Shown: one piece after another, positions 32,596 through 43,406 of the stretch | How positions within the stretch are numbered: the first letter of the stretch is position 1 | How the letters are laid out: the number at the start of each line of letters is the position of its first letter | NCBI RefSeq assembly: GCF_000143415.4 | Contig: NW_003314314.1 | Coordinates: 555,443-619,442, forward strand | Reading direction: 5' to 3' | Length of the DNA stretch: 64,000 nucleotides | Origin: Selaginella moellendorffii | Taxonomy: Eukaryota > Streptophyta > Lycopodiopsida > Selaginellales > Selaginellaceae | Program-made: the position numbers and the translations under genes | The notes under the pieces: model-generated | Seen by the model: the letters and a program-made list of their open reading frames with translations, nothing else | The model's database searches: none | Told to the model about the DNA's origin: nothing

Positions 32596-32762
32596 TGCCC
32601 TAATTCGCCCAAATTCCTAGATTGCCCTCACCGATCGATCCCAATCGGCCAAATCGTTAGCTCCCATCGTTTAGCTCCTATCGCTGGCCGGCTTACCTCA
32701 TCTCCATCCTGGAAGACGTGGAATAAATCACTGGGGGGCCACGTGTCGTGGATCCCACCAAT

Positions 32763-32807
32763 CGTGACGTGGCTGTGTTTCTTACGCTTTAAATCGTGAC
32801 GTGGCCG
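32763..32807. promoter_or_regulatory. Repeated ATCGTGACGTGGC motifs in a divergent promoter
   Basis: ATCGTGACGTGGC occurs twice, about 35 bp apart (near 32760 and 32795), and a CCACGTGTCGTGG block lies just upstream (near 32740). The TGACGTGGC core is a typical bZIP site. It lies between the small hypothetical gene and the RAD54B-like gene. Confidence 0.6.
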
Positions 32808-32853
32808 TATGGCGTGTCATTGATGTTGACGTTGGGCTGTACTGCTCAAATGA

Positions 32854-32864
32854 TTTTCCCGCGC
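32854..32864 (+). promoter_or_regulatory. E2F-type site upstream of the RAD54B-like gene
   Basis: TTTTCCCGCGC matches the E2F consensus TTTSSCGC and lies about 18 bp before the start codon. S-phase and repair genes in plants often carry such sites, so S-phase expression is a fair inference. Confidence 0.6.
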
Positions 32865-32881
32865 TAGGGTTCTTCCGATCG

Positions 32882-35800
32882 ATGGAAGTGATTGAGGTGG
32901 AGAACGCCTGGCCGGACGTGGACGGATTCCACACGCGCATTGTGATGGAGACGAGCGCTATCAAGCCGCCGCTCCCGCTCAGGCCGGCGCTGTGCGGGGA
33001 TATGGATCCGGATCGATCGCTGCTCTCTCTCGGCGGCAGCGATTTTAGCGGTGGTAGCAGCTCGATCTCGCGGAAATCCGTGTCGGGAGCGTCTTCGGCG
33101 TCCAAGAAGCTCTGCGTCGAGGTGCCATGGCGATATTTCGAGGTCATGTACAGCGTCAAGAAGAAAAACTCCAGGAAGCCAGGGCCGCGATCCGATGGCG
33201 TTCTTGCGGTCCAGGGATCGAGCTACAATCTGCTCGACAATAACGGCAAGTCGATCAGCAAAAGAAAGATTTCGGGAAAAGAAATCAAAGAGAATTCTTC
33301 TCTCGAGGTCAGGAGTTCTTTCATTTGATCCGATTAAGAAAATGTCATTATCCTGGCGCAGGTTTTCAACTTTGTGATCGAAGTATTGGACGAGATCCCC
33401 GAGGAAGAGTACCTGAGCGGGAAGATCTTCTCAACGAGCAGGCCTACCTTTCCTTCTTCCGAAGGATCGGACATTACTGTCGAGTCCGCTCGGAATCCTG
33501 GAAGGTAAATGATTCTAATCATCTTCGATCGTGATTGAATTTATGTGGTCAGAGAAAGGCTGTCTAGGCCAATGCAGATTCTGGAGGTAAATTACGTAAA
33601 TTTCCATCACAGCCAGTAACTAACGATGGTTGAGCGCAGAAAGACCAGCTTGTCCTCAACATGGCAGAAGTTGCAAATGGCGCTGCTCCAGTCGTTGTTG
33701 ATCCAGTAAGTTGATATTTACTGTCGCTTGTATTTTCTAAGGTATTTTTTCTGTCAGTACATCGCTTCAAAACTTCGACCGCACCAGAGGGAGGGAGTGA
33801 AGTTTATGTACGAGTGCGTCATGGGACTGAGATCTCGCACATTTACTGGCTGTCTACTAGCTGACGAAATGGGTGAGATATCTCGAGTTTTATAGGTTAA
33901 ATACTTAAGTCGCGAGTTTTTGGGCCAGGTCTCGGGAAAACTGTGCAAGTCATTGCACTGATTTGGACGCTGCTTCGTCAGGTAAATTGTTCTTTTCAGT
34001 TTTTGTGCTCGGCTTACATTTGGGTTCATATGGCAAGGGTTCTGGAGGAGTTCCCGCTGTAAGGCGAGCAGCAGTTGTTTGCCCGTTGACGCTAACCCGA
34101 AATTGGGGAAAAGAGGTGATTAATAGCTAGAAACGAACAAGCTTAACTGGACAGCATTTCCAGGTGCGTAAGTGGCTGGGCTCGGAAAGGTTGAAAGCAA
34201 TGGTCGTCGACTGCGCAAGAGAGGTACTTAATACCAGAGAAAACAACTAACTAGATGCTTTCATATTTTAGGCAGCAGAAAAGATAATCGACTTCAAAAA
34301 CGACAGCTTCTGTCCTCTTTTAATCACGTCGTATGAAATACTAAGGAAGCACAAGGATATTGTTGCCTCGACGAATCTTGAGCTTCTTATCTGCGATGAA
34401 GCTCATCGACTGAAAAGCTGGTAATATCTATACACTTGTTTAATTCTTTACAGCGAGAACAACCAATGGCTCAGCAAGGGAAACAAAACGATTGCGTCAC
34501 TGGCGTCGTTGAACTGCAACAAGAGGATTTTACTCGTAAGATTTTGTAGCCTTCACGGCTTTCTAACGCCTGGCTCTGACTGGCAGACTGGAACACCCGC
34601 CCAGAACAACTTAAGCGAGTTTTATGCTTTGCTTGATTTTGCCAATCCAGAGCTATTGGGTTCCTACAACGAGTATAAGAATATCTACGCTTCTCCCATT
34701 GAGCAAAGTCGGGATCGCAACGCCAGGTACGTTTTTGAAACTGTGAAGAGGGAATTAATGCTTGTTGTTTGACAGCCACGCTGAGAAAGAATTAGGCTCA
34801 GAGAGATCGGAAGAGCTAAAACAAATGACAAGCTTTTGCATTCTTCGAAGGACATCTGAGATAAACAAGGAGCACCTTCCACCGAAATCAGAGTAACCGG
34901 TTATTTACAAAAGTTTCTACTGTTTTAGCTTTTTGTTTTGCAGGTACGCCGTGTTTTGCAAACTTCACGATGTTCAGATTAGTCTTTACGAGATATTTGT
35001 CAAGTCTCAGGTAAACACTGGCATAGTACTATACTTCTCAGCTGGTCTGTGGCAATGCAGTTCGTACGAACCATGCTAAACTCAGATATTCAACGTGCGC
35101 ACGTTCTTTCTGCAATTGGAGCGCTGCGTAAACTTTCAAGCCATCCGGGGCTGCTACAGAGTGATATGAAGCACGTTACGAGCGCGGAAATTAAGAATCA
35201 ACCATTTTTTCATCGCGCCGAAGAATTGCTTGATCTTTCTGATGTCCAAGCATCCTTGAGGTACGACAATTACAGTTAGCCGTGGCCAAGTTGCTACTTG
35301 TGCAGAGATGTCGTGAGGCACAATTGGAGCCTATCTGGAAAGTTCGTGTGCTTACAACATCTTCTTTTAGCGACTATACAATGCAACGACAGAATTGTGG
35401 TCGCTTCCAACTTCACACAAACCTTGGACTTGATAGAGGTTCGAAGGGCTTACGTTTTTCTGAGTGTTTCTTAATTTTTAAATCTTGCAGGCAATGTGCA
35501 ATGAACACTCATGGAAGTTCGTTCGACTGGACGGTGGAACCATGATATCGGAAAGACAGCCACTCGTCGAACGGTTCAATCGAAGAATTGGAGAGGCGTC
35601 GATCTTCCTCCTGTCCTCCAAAGCTGGTGGAACTGGCCTGAACCTCATTGGGGCAAACAGGCAACAACTATCTGATGTCATCCATCTTCAAGGGAGCTCT
35701 GTATAATCTTGTTGTTTGCCTTTCAGGCTCGTTTTAGTCGATCCAGATTGGAATCCAGCAAATGACGCGCAGGTATGAAGACTGATAAGCTGTCCCATCT

Positions 35801-36408
35801 CACCTTCTCTGGTTCCAGGTGATGAGTCGAATATGGAGAGAAGGCCAGCCGAAACCAGTAAAAATATACAGGCTTCTGTCCACTGGCAGGTACGTCTATG
35901 ACGTCGAAGTCTCGGCATTAATCGTTGAATTTTCAGCATCGAGGAGAAGATATATCAACGGCAAATCATGAAAAAAGATCTGACGTCTTTCTTTGGTGAT
36001 CAGTCCACATATCAACCTACCTGTAAAAGAACGAACGACCAGAAGTTTAGCCGGCAGGAACTCAGAGAGCTTTTGAAATTGCCTTCGGTACATTTTTCAG
36101 CATTGTTTTCGCAGCAACAAACGTCAAACATTGTTATGCAGGAAACAAAATGCGAGACATATGATCTACTGTGCCGGCTCAACACGCAACTGGAGGACAA
36201 ATGGAAAGACTCGTCAGGAATGCTGGATGACCACGTCTTACAGAGCGCGGTCGAATCGGGAGTGACTACGTTCGTGTCAGCTGACTCGCCTCAAACGCAA
36301 CAAAGCAGCGGAGTTCTCGAAAGGTACATAACTTACAATAGACTTTTCTTAGCTTTTACTTGACTGGGGCATCGCAGAGACACAGGCTTGGATTGTGGAG
36401 CATGTTAA
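32882..36408 (+). CDS. RAD54B: RAD54B-like SWI2/SNF2 DNA translocase
   Basis: Acts with RAD51 in homologous recombination, moving on double-stranded DNA. Twenty-one short exons can be joined in frame to about 837 residues; exon 1 is 32882-33307 and the last is 36378-36408. The N-terminal part ([19 protein letters not shown], then [13 protein letters not shown]) matches the region before the helicase core that is peculiar to RAD54B. Helicase motifs: I DEMGLGKTVQ, Ia [29 protein letters not shown], then [49 protein letters not shown] and [15 protein letters not shown]. The tail ([11 protein letters not shown]) is also RAD54B-like. One intron (35661-35726) has a GC donor, the others GT. A 46-nt intron at 35261-35305 removes an apparent frameshift. 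The last two exons are the least certain. Confidence 0.88.
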
Positions 36409-37840
36409 TAGAAAAGCTCGATCGATGAAACTTCACTGCGCCTCCATTAACCAGCACCGCAAGAGAATGAAGATTTCACCTTATCAGGTTAGCTCGGAAA
36501 GGAAAGAGAGTTCCTCTCGATAACGTTGTTCTGGCAGGAAAAAGTTAGCTACCATCTCTCTTTAAAACGGGAACCAAAAGCGGCATTGTTCTCAACAAAC
36601 CAACCGATTGGCGGTTCCATCATCTTGACTTTCAGAGCTAGTTCTAAATAACGCGAAGCTTTCCCAGCAACGTCAGCGACAACAGCTAGGGGACCTGACA
36701 ACCAAGCAAGGCAAATTTCCCCACCCTTGATATCGATCTTCCACCTTGGGGACTGGGCAACCACGACAGCGAGAGGTATGTAGATTTTATGCTTTCTCTC
36801 TTGCTCACGTTACGCTTGACTGGGACTTCCACATTCAGTAAAAGGTAGTGGAGCAAAATTGCGGGCGCTGCTGCTAGTGTTGGTACGTCAATGCTTTTTC
36901 ACAAGTACTCGACCTTAGCTTGGGAAGCGGTAAGCAAATCTTTATATGATATTAGTTGCTAGTGTTGCCTCCATAATCTCTATTGATTGATGGCTTTGCT
37001 TGTCCACCAGGATTAATAAGTGCTTTGCTTTGGTGCTCTAGTCTCTCATTTCGAAGATCCTAAAACAAAAAAACGTTGGTGGAGTGGACGATGGATCGAT
37101 GGGCGATAGATTTCTTCGATTAATCAAACTTACGAGCGCACACGGAGAAAGAATTGCGCGAGAGCGACGTTTGCGTTGTAGGAAAGGTCAACATACGAAT
37201 TGCAATCCCGAGTTGATTAAAATCGAAATCAATGCAATCGATACCGGCACCCGATTCGACGGCCGCGATGCGCGCATGCGGCCATCGTAATAAACGGGCA
37301 TCGGACGGCGGGACGGCCCCGACACGTGGCATGCATTCAGCCACGTGGATGATCGGACGGCCGCTGGCTGTTGGGCGCCGGAATGGCCAGGCGATTCGAG
37401 CGCGCACCATGACAAATGCAAAGAAGACGGGGGGGGGGAGGAGCAGGATGGCGATGGCTATGGCGGAGATCGAGAGGCATCTCCCTTGTCGCCGCCTCCT
37501 CGTGTAGCTAGCTGCGCTCCAGTCGCGATCGATTTGGCGGTGGCGAAAGGAAAGGGCTGGTGTGGATTTGCCCGAGCCGGAGCTAGGGTTTGAGGCGTTC
37601 GTCGCGGAGGTGAGTTCTTGGCGCTCTAGGCGCTGGGGGTACTGATCGAATTTCGGCAGGGGAAGCTCCTGGCTGATCGAATTACTCGAGTAGATACTAG
37701 ATCGCAGCTGATATTTCGGAGAATCGCGGCTTATGGATGACAAGGAAAAAGGGTATCTGGGCGATGGTTGAAAGGATCATCATCTTCAGCTGCTGCCGCG
37801 GTGGCTAGGGATTCAACGGTCGATCGGGGGTGTGGCAGCC
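36409..37840. other. Intergenic region and 5' leader of the tubby-like gene
   Basis: No protein gene recognised. The end (about 37560-37840) probably contains the tubby-like gene's 5' untranslated exon, with a GGAG/GTGAGT donor near 37610. A run of nine G lies at 37430. Confidence 0.45.
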
Positions 37841-39638
37841 ATGTCCGGGAAGAAATCCTCGACGCTGACGCCGCTGTGGAGCGTGATCCAAGACATCAAA
37901 GGGATTGGAAGCATCTCTAGGAGGAGTTTTGAGGTGAAGCTGCCGACGTATAGTCGATCGAGGTCTCACAGCGCCGCGCAAGATGCCGCTGGCCGGCATC
38001 AATTTGGGGAGAGTGGCCAGCAGAGCCGCTGGGCCAACATGCCACCCGAGCTCCTCCGCGACGTGATCCAAAGGGTGGAAGCCAGCGACAAAATGTGGCC
38101 ATCGCGGAAGAGCGTCGTCGCCTGCGCGGCCGTGTGTAGGAACTGGAGAAAAACGACCAAGGAGATCGTGCAAACTTTGGAGCAGTGTGGAAGATTGACG
38201 TTCCCAGTTTCGCTCAAACAAGTAAGTTCTTTCTGTCTTTTTCATTTGAGTCCTCGATCGTCCGGAAGTTCTTTCTCCTTCCTTCATTTGAGTCCTTGAT
38301 CGTTCAGAACTTCTTTCTCTTTTTTCTTTTTTTAATTTGAGTCCTCGATCCTCCAAAAGTTCTTTCTCTTTCTTTTTTTTTTTCCCATTTGAGTCGTCGA
38401 TCGTCCAGGAGTTCTTTCTCTTTCTTCTTTTTTTAAATTTGAGTCCTCGATCCTCCAGACTAGTACAAGAAGTCAGGAGATTAGATGCTTTGCTTGTCAC
38501 GCCCTTTCAAGTTTTCTGGACCCTTCCCAAAGTTTTTGTTTTCTTCTCGAATTAATCTCTCTCTGTTCCTTTGTTTTCTTTTTGTTCGTTCTGAACTTTG
38601 TTTGTGCTTGCAGCCTGGGCCGCGAGACGCTACCGTGCAATGCTACCTTAAACGCGACAGGACAACTTCGACGTATTATCTCTATCTGGGTATTACTCCG
38701 AGTAAGCCATCCAAAAGTCTCGGCCACTCTGTTTACGTTTCCTCTGAAACAGATGTGCTAGAAAACGGGAAGTTCCTGCTAGCGGCTCGAAAGTTTCGGC
38801 GAGCCAGTGGAACGGACTACATCATCTCCACTGATACGGACGACTTCTCTCGTGGGAGCAACACCTACGTTGGAAAGTTGCGGTACGTTTCTTCCTTAAA
38901 AACTAGACACTGAAAAGCAGCCTGCGAATCCCCGCTTTTTGCAGATCGAACTTCATGGGCACGAAGTTCACTTTATACGACAGCAACCCTCCGCACGACG
39001 GTGCTGTGGCCTCCACAAACAGAGCAGGCCGGAGGATTCTATCCAAGCAAGTCTCTCCAAGAGTTCCAGCCGGGAGCTACAACATCGCCCACATCGCGTA
39101 CGAGCTCAACGTACTGGGGACAAGGGGCCCCCGGCGCATGGAGTGCACCATTCACTCCATCCCGGCGTCGGCCATGGAGCCCGGGGGATGCGCGCCGACG
39201 CCGCTGGAGAGCGCGACTTCCATGGACGAGGCCTCCATGCTCCCGCCGCTGCTTCTCCCGGTGGGGGCCAAGTCCTCCAAGGTGGCGGCGCTGGATGGAT
39301 TGGAGGGGCTGGAAGTGGCGAGCAAAGGCAAGCCGCTGGTGCTCAAGAACAAGCCGCCGCGATGGCACGACCAGCTCCAGTGCTGGTGTCTAAACTTCCG
39401 CGGGCGAGTGACGGTGGCATCGGTGAAGAACTTCCAGCTGGTGGCGGCCACGGAGATCGGGCAGCCGCCGCAGCCGAGCGATCCGGACAACGTCATACTC
39501 CAGTTTGGGAAGATCGGCAAGGACACATTCACCATGGATTATAGGTACCCTCTCTCGGCATTCCAGGCATTTGCGATCAGCCTCAGCAGTTTTGATACTA
39601 AGGACAGCTTACACTGTACTTATGCCTTGATGTTCTGA
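37841..39638 (+). CDS. Tubby-like F-box protein (TLP)
   Basis: Plant TLPs have an N-terminal F-box that binds SKP1/ASK in SCF ubiquitin ligases, and a C-terminal tubby barrel that binds membrane phosphoinositides; several act in ABA and stress responses. Three exons, 37841-38221, 38614-38882 and 38945-39638, give 447 residues, the usual size. The F-box covers about residues 65-115 ([20 protein letters not shown]... [14 protein letters not shown]). The tubby domain follows with [83 protein letters not shown] and [17 protein letters not shown]. Plant TLPs usually end FDTKLACE; here the tail reads [15 protein letters not shown]. The start is the first ATG, before a basic [12 protein letters not shown] segment typical of the family. 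Confidence 0.93.
38224..38460 (+). repeat. Minisatellite inside intron 1 of the tubby-like gene
   Basis: Five imperfect units of about 45-60 bp, each with AGTTCTTTCT, a T/C-rich run, ATTTGAGTC(C/G)T(C/T)GATC and (G/C)TCC or TTC. The T/C runs vary in length. The intron is 392 nt, several times longer than the neighbours, largely because of this array. Confidence 0.85.
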
Positions 39639-40322
39639 AGGAAATGGAATCCAAGATGGACGGAAGGAGATGAAAGGTGGCAAGGAGAAAAAAGGTGGTG
39701 GTACATTTGTTTGTGTGATTTCTCAAGATTACTTGTACATAAGGTGGATTTCAAAGTCTCTCTGTTGTCATTGTTTAGTCTTTGCAACCAATGTTTACTA
39801 AAAGATTGTGTGAGGTCACCAAATAGCGCACATGGAAACACCACAATATATGATAAAAGCAGAAAAAGTTGGCGGGCTCGGCACCGAACGCACACTTTGA
39901 TGACACGCCACCAACCTATTTTTTTTTTTTTTCTTGCGTTGTTTTAGTATATATGGTATGGCGATTGAGCTTTCATGTGCAAACGTGCCACGCGGCTTGG
40001 CTGTCATGTGTCCCGGGAGACTGAATCCAACCTTGTAATGAAAGAGAAACCAATCTTTGATTATAATAGTGAAAAAGTTTAGAATGAAGTTTGAAGAACG
40101 AATTTGCCTGGTAAGCGTCTAAAGTTAAAGATCGAATCACAATCTCAAGCGCTAGACCCGCTCTCTCTTTAAAGGGAAATCCAAATTTTTCCATTGACAT
40201 CCATTTGATCCGATGCCTCCAGCTGGTCGCCAAAAGACCAACTATGGATTGGAAAAATAGGCGTCTAGTGCACGTCCACGACGTACATACATACATACAA
40301 TGCATTGGGCAGTAGCATTTTG
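39639..40322. other. Intergenic region between the tubby-like gene and JAZ
   Basis: No gene recognised. It holds the tubby-like 3' untranslated region and the distal JAZ promoter. Short open stretches on the minus strand have no family features. Confidence 0.45.
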
Positions 40323-40328
40323 CACGTG
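40323..40328. promoter_or_regulatory. G-box CACGTG, distal, upstream of JAZ
   Basis: Perfect CACGTG palindrome 366 bp before the JAZ start codon. MYC2-type bHLH factors bind this site. Confidence 0.6.
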
Positions 40329-40387
40329 ACTCCGCTTTTCGCGGGAACACGTTTTCGCCCGCCAATGCTCCGTCGCACAAACGGAAA

Positions 40388-40393
40388 CACGTG
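40388..40393. promoter_or_regulatory. G-box CACGTG, proximal, upstream of JAZ
   Basis: Second perfect CACGTG (AAACACGTGTGG), 65 bp after the first and about 65 bp before a TATA box. Confidence 0.65.
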
Positions 40394-40450
40394 TGGTAAA
40401 AGCGCCGTTTGCAAGACGGAGCTCTGTCAGAGAGACGCATTTGTGTCCCT

Positions 40451-40459
40451 TGTATATAT
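40451..40459 (+). promoter_or_regulatory. TATA box of the JAZ gene
   Basis: TGTATATAT, the best TATA sequence upstream. It would place transcription start near 40485 and give a leader of about 200 nt. Confidence 0.6.
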
Positions 40460-40688
40460 GCCAGGGCCAAGTCCTCCCACTCGGGAAGAAGAAGAAAGAG
40501 GTTTTTTTTTTTTATGCTTTCCTTTGTGTGGAGCACGAAATCTCGGCGGAACTTTTCTTCTTCGTCGGCTTGTAATCAAGTAGACTTCTTCCTCCTCTGA
40601 AAGATCTCTAGCTCCATTCGTCGAATCTCTTGGTGGGTTTTGGGGGGATTGGAGCGGAAGGAATGCAGCGAAGTGGTCGTGCGCGGCG

Positions 40689-42295
40689 ATGGTGAGTGTT
40701 CGCCCCGGAAGGATAGAACAGCACAAGCAGGTCTCCCCGGACAGGATGATGTTTAAAGTTCCAGCGAATTCGCCGCCGCCGCCGCCAAGTTCTTCCTCGC
40801 AAGCTCCAGCGGACATGGCAGGCAAGAGGAAGTGGCAGGAGGCTTTCAAAGGGGAGTCGTGTCCATCGTAAGTTGCTTCTGCTCTTGGATCTCTCTAGAA
40901 TCTTGGGAAGAAGCTCAAACTTTTGGGGCTTTTGATCGCAGTGTGCCCGCACCGCCGCACAGATCGCCGCAGCTCACCATCTTCTACGCTGGCGCGGTGA
41001 ACGTCTACGACAATGTCCCGGAAAACATGGTAAGCTTGAGAGCAAAATGCGGTTTTTCTTCGTAAAAGGACGATCTTTGAGTGGAAAAAGATGGTCTTTT
41101 CGTCCGAAATGCCTAGATCCTGACAGCGCTCTCGTGTCTCCAGGTGAAAGCGCTCATGACACTCGCGGCAGCCAAGAGCTCCAGGCCCGCGGCGCTGATG
41201 AACCAGATCGAGCTCCAGCGGAGTTGTAGCAGCAACAAGACGGGATTTGGATTCCAGGCAAACCAATCCAGCTGTAATGGTGGCGGCAGCGCCCGCGCGG
41301 GCGTGAAATCGAGCAGCAACGTCGCCAGTAGCAGCACCTCGGGCTCCTTCTCGTTCCCGGTTCTAGAGACCACGAGCACGTCGCTCAGCTTGAATAGCTC
41401 GTACAAGGCCGCGAACGAGGAGAGATCTAGCGTGCCAGCTCCAGCTCCAGCGGCAGCGGCAGCTCCAGCGCCGGAACAATCCTCCGGAACAGCGGTGCAA
41501 GCATCATCTTCGCCACCTTCTCCGGCGGCTTCTCCGGATCTGCGAGGCATGAGTTCGAGAGCTCGGATGCAAATGCTCCCAGCTGGTAAGATCATAGTCT
41601 AGTTCTTGTTTGATTGTCAAGTTGACGCCTTTCCTCCTTCCAGGACTTCCGCAGGCCAGGAGAGCATCGATCCAGCGCTTCCTCCAGAAACGAAAGCAGA
41701 AGTGAGTGAGTTTTCTCATTCCCTCTCTCGCGTTTCTCCCGTGTACAGCGATGAGAGAGAGAGAGCGTTCTCCCGTTTGCTCGTCGGTCATTTTTCTTCA
41801 TGTGTGTGAAACCGGAACGATTTTGTACAGATAGGATCAGTCCTTGGTGCTCCAGTGTCCAGTCACTGACGAGCGATCCACACGTTTTTCAACACCACCT
41901 CCGAATTTTTCCCTTAGAAAAAACAGACTTTTCCCCGAGAAAAAACCATTTTTTTAATTTTTTTTTTGGGTGTAGACCAATCTTGTCTAGCCGCAACTTT
42001 GTGCAATCTGGCCCCCCCAGTCATGTGTATTCACGTGAATTATTTCGATCCAATGCTTCAAACTTTGCAACATGTTCATCCTCCCAGCTTTATTGTGTTT
42101 GGAGTTTTTCTGTGATGCTGATGTAGGGGCACTGTTATTGTGAATAGGCAGGTGAACAACAACGGCGAAGACGACGACGAAGACGCGGCAACGGCGGAGA
42201 TGAAGCCCACATCGCCACCGCCCGTGGGGCCACCCACGTCCGCATCCACGGCCCACATTGCCGCACAAGTTCCACATTTCCTAAAGAAAAGATAG
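40689..42295 (+). CDS. JAZ: JAZ repressor (TIFY family) of jasmonate signalling
   Basis: JAZ proteins repress MYC transcription factors and are degraded through SCF-COI1 on hormone perception. Exons 40689-40867, 40942-41029, 41144-41585, 41644-41701 and 42148-42295 join in frame to 304 residues. The ZIM domain has PQLTIFYAGAVNVYDNVPENM (TIFYAG is the signature) followed by VKALMTLAA, split by an intron as in other plants. The Jas motif LPQARRASIQRFLQKRKQ matches the SLxxFLxKRxxR pattern. The middle is low-complexity (Ser, Ala-Pro repeats). An SLSLN stretch could be a weak EAR-like motif. An alternative acceptor at 41830 would end the protein at once after the Jas motif; the chosen last exon adds an acidic EDDDED and Pro-rich tail. 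Two G-boxes upstream suggest MYC feedback control. Confidence 0.9.
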
Positions 42296-42369
42296 TACGT
42301 TTACGCTAGTGCCACGTCGCTATTAACCCTAATTTCTAAGTCCTGTCCACCTGTAAGAAAAAAGTGGTG

Positions 42370-42375
42370 ACACAC

Positions 42376-42410
<35 letters not shown>
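42370..42410. repeat. (AC)n microsatellite in the FAX promoter
   Basis: About 40 bp of CA/AC dinucleotides, ending roughly 40 bp before the FAX start codon. Confidence 0.95.
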
Positions 42411-42411
<1 letters not shown>

Positions 42412-42448
42412 GTTCTAGGGCTTAGCTAGGGTTTTCTCGGCGCGAGCG

Positions 42449-43321
42449 ATGGCGGCGTGCGCTCCTACTACGGTCGGGCAGCTATCTTCCAGGCTCGTGT
42501 CGCGCGCTCCAGCGCAATTCCCCGGCTACATTCTTCTCAGGCCAGTGGTTTTCAGATCGCGAGTCGCGAGAGCGGCAGCGGTGCGCGCGGCGATCGAGCA
42601 TTTCGACGATGCCGGGGTTGGATTGCAGGGATCGGTGTGCTTTGCTGCTCCGGAGGGCCTGGAGAGCCCACAGGAGGATCTCTCGTCGTGCCCGGCGAGA
42701 GGGAGCGTGGGTGTCGTCGAGGCGATGACCGGCAAGACGATCGACCTCAACTCCGGGGAGGTCATCGATGCGGGGATTGGCGGCGACGGGGATATTGGGC
42801 AGCGCGGCGGCGGCGATGGCAGGGGAGGTGGCGGCGGAGGGGATGATTCCAGCGATGGAATGGCGAAGAAGCAATCGGGGGCTCTCTCGATGTCACAGAA
42901 GCTGACATTGGTCTACGCAGCTCTCGTGGGAGGTAAAGATTTTCTTTTCTGCCATCTCGTCGCTGGAATCGATCGATCAATCGTGGTTTCTCTCTTGCAG
43001 TTGGAGGATTGATAGGATTTCTCAAGACCGGCAGCGCGAAATCCCTCTTCTCCGGAGGGATCTCTGCGCTGACACTCCTCACTGTCTACTCACAGCTCCC
43101 TCTCAACCCGGTTGGCGCTTCTTCTCTCGGTGTTGGTAAGCTCCACATCTAAGTTTTCCATGTTCTTTCGATTCTTCGCAGGTATATCGCTGCTGCTCCT
43201 GTTCGCCATGGGCTCGAGATTCAGAAACTCGGGGAAGTTCTTCCCCGCGGGATTGGTATCGATCGTCTCGTTGATAATGTCCGGCGGATATGTTCATGGA
43301 ATTCTACGTTCCAAGCACTGA
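42449..43321 (+). CDS. FAX: FAX-like plastid fatty-acid export protein (Tmemb_14 family)
   Basis: FAX proteins sit in the plastid inner envelope and help export free fatty acids for lipid synthesis outside the plastid. Exons 42449-42932, 43001-43135 and 43182-43321 join in frame to 252 residues. The first about 50 residues are Ser/Arg/Ala-rich and poor in acid, as in a transit peptide. A Gly/Asp-rich linker (residues about 108-135, including GGGGGG) follows. The C-terminal part has about four hydrophobic helices: KLTLVYAALVGG with GGLIGFLKTGSAKSL, GGISALTLLTVYSQL, GISLLLLFAMGSRFRNSGKFFPAG and LVSIVSLIMSGGYVHGI. The RFxxSGKxxPAG sequence is the family hallmark. Which FAX subgroup it belongs to cannot be decided by eye. 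The next gene begins 85 bp downstream on the same strand. Confidence 0.88.
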
Positions 43322-43406
43322 AGATGAAAAAGAGCTCTCCCCTGTTTCTAGGGTTAGGCTTTCCCCTGTTTTAGGGTTAGGGTTTTGCGATCTGTTTTTA
43401 GGGCTC
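43322..43406 (+). promoter_or_regulatory. 85-bp spacer with telo-box-like repeats between FAX and the PPR gene
   Basis: Contains CCCCTGTTTCTAGGGTTAGGCTTT followed by CCCCTGTTTTAGGGTTAGGGTTTT: two direct copies of about 23 bp, each with TAGGGTTAGG. On the other strand this is the telo-box AAACCCTAA, a known plant promoter element. It must serve both as FAX 3' end and PPR 5' leader. Confidence 0.6.

Noticed and set aside
35261-35305. Apparent frameshift and stop in the RAD54B-like gene
   Set aside because: A 46-nt GT-AG intron removes it exactly and restores SGKF...SNFTQTLDL; no break is needed.
43345-43387. Interstitial telomere
   Set aside because: Only two short TAGGGTTAGG blocks; better read as telo-box promoter motifs.
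43290-43406. Upstream start for the PPR protein, 39 residues earlier
   Set aside because: It lies in the FAX last exon in another frame; the ATG at 43407 gives a normal PPR N-terminus.
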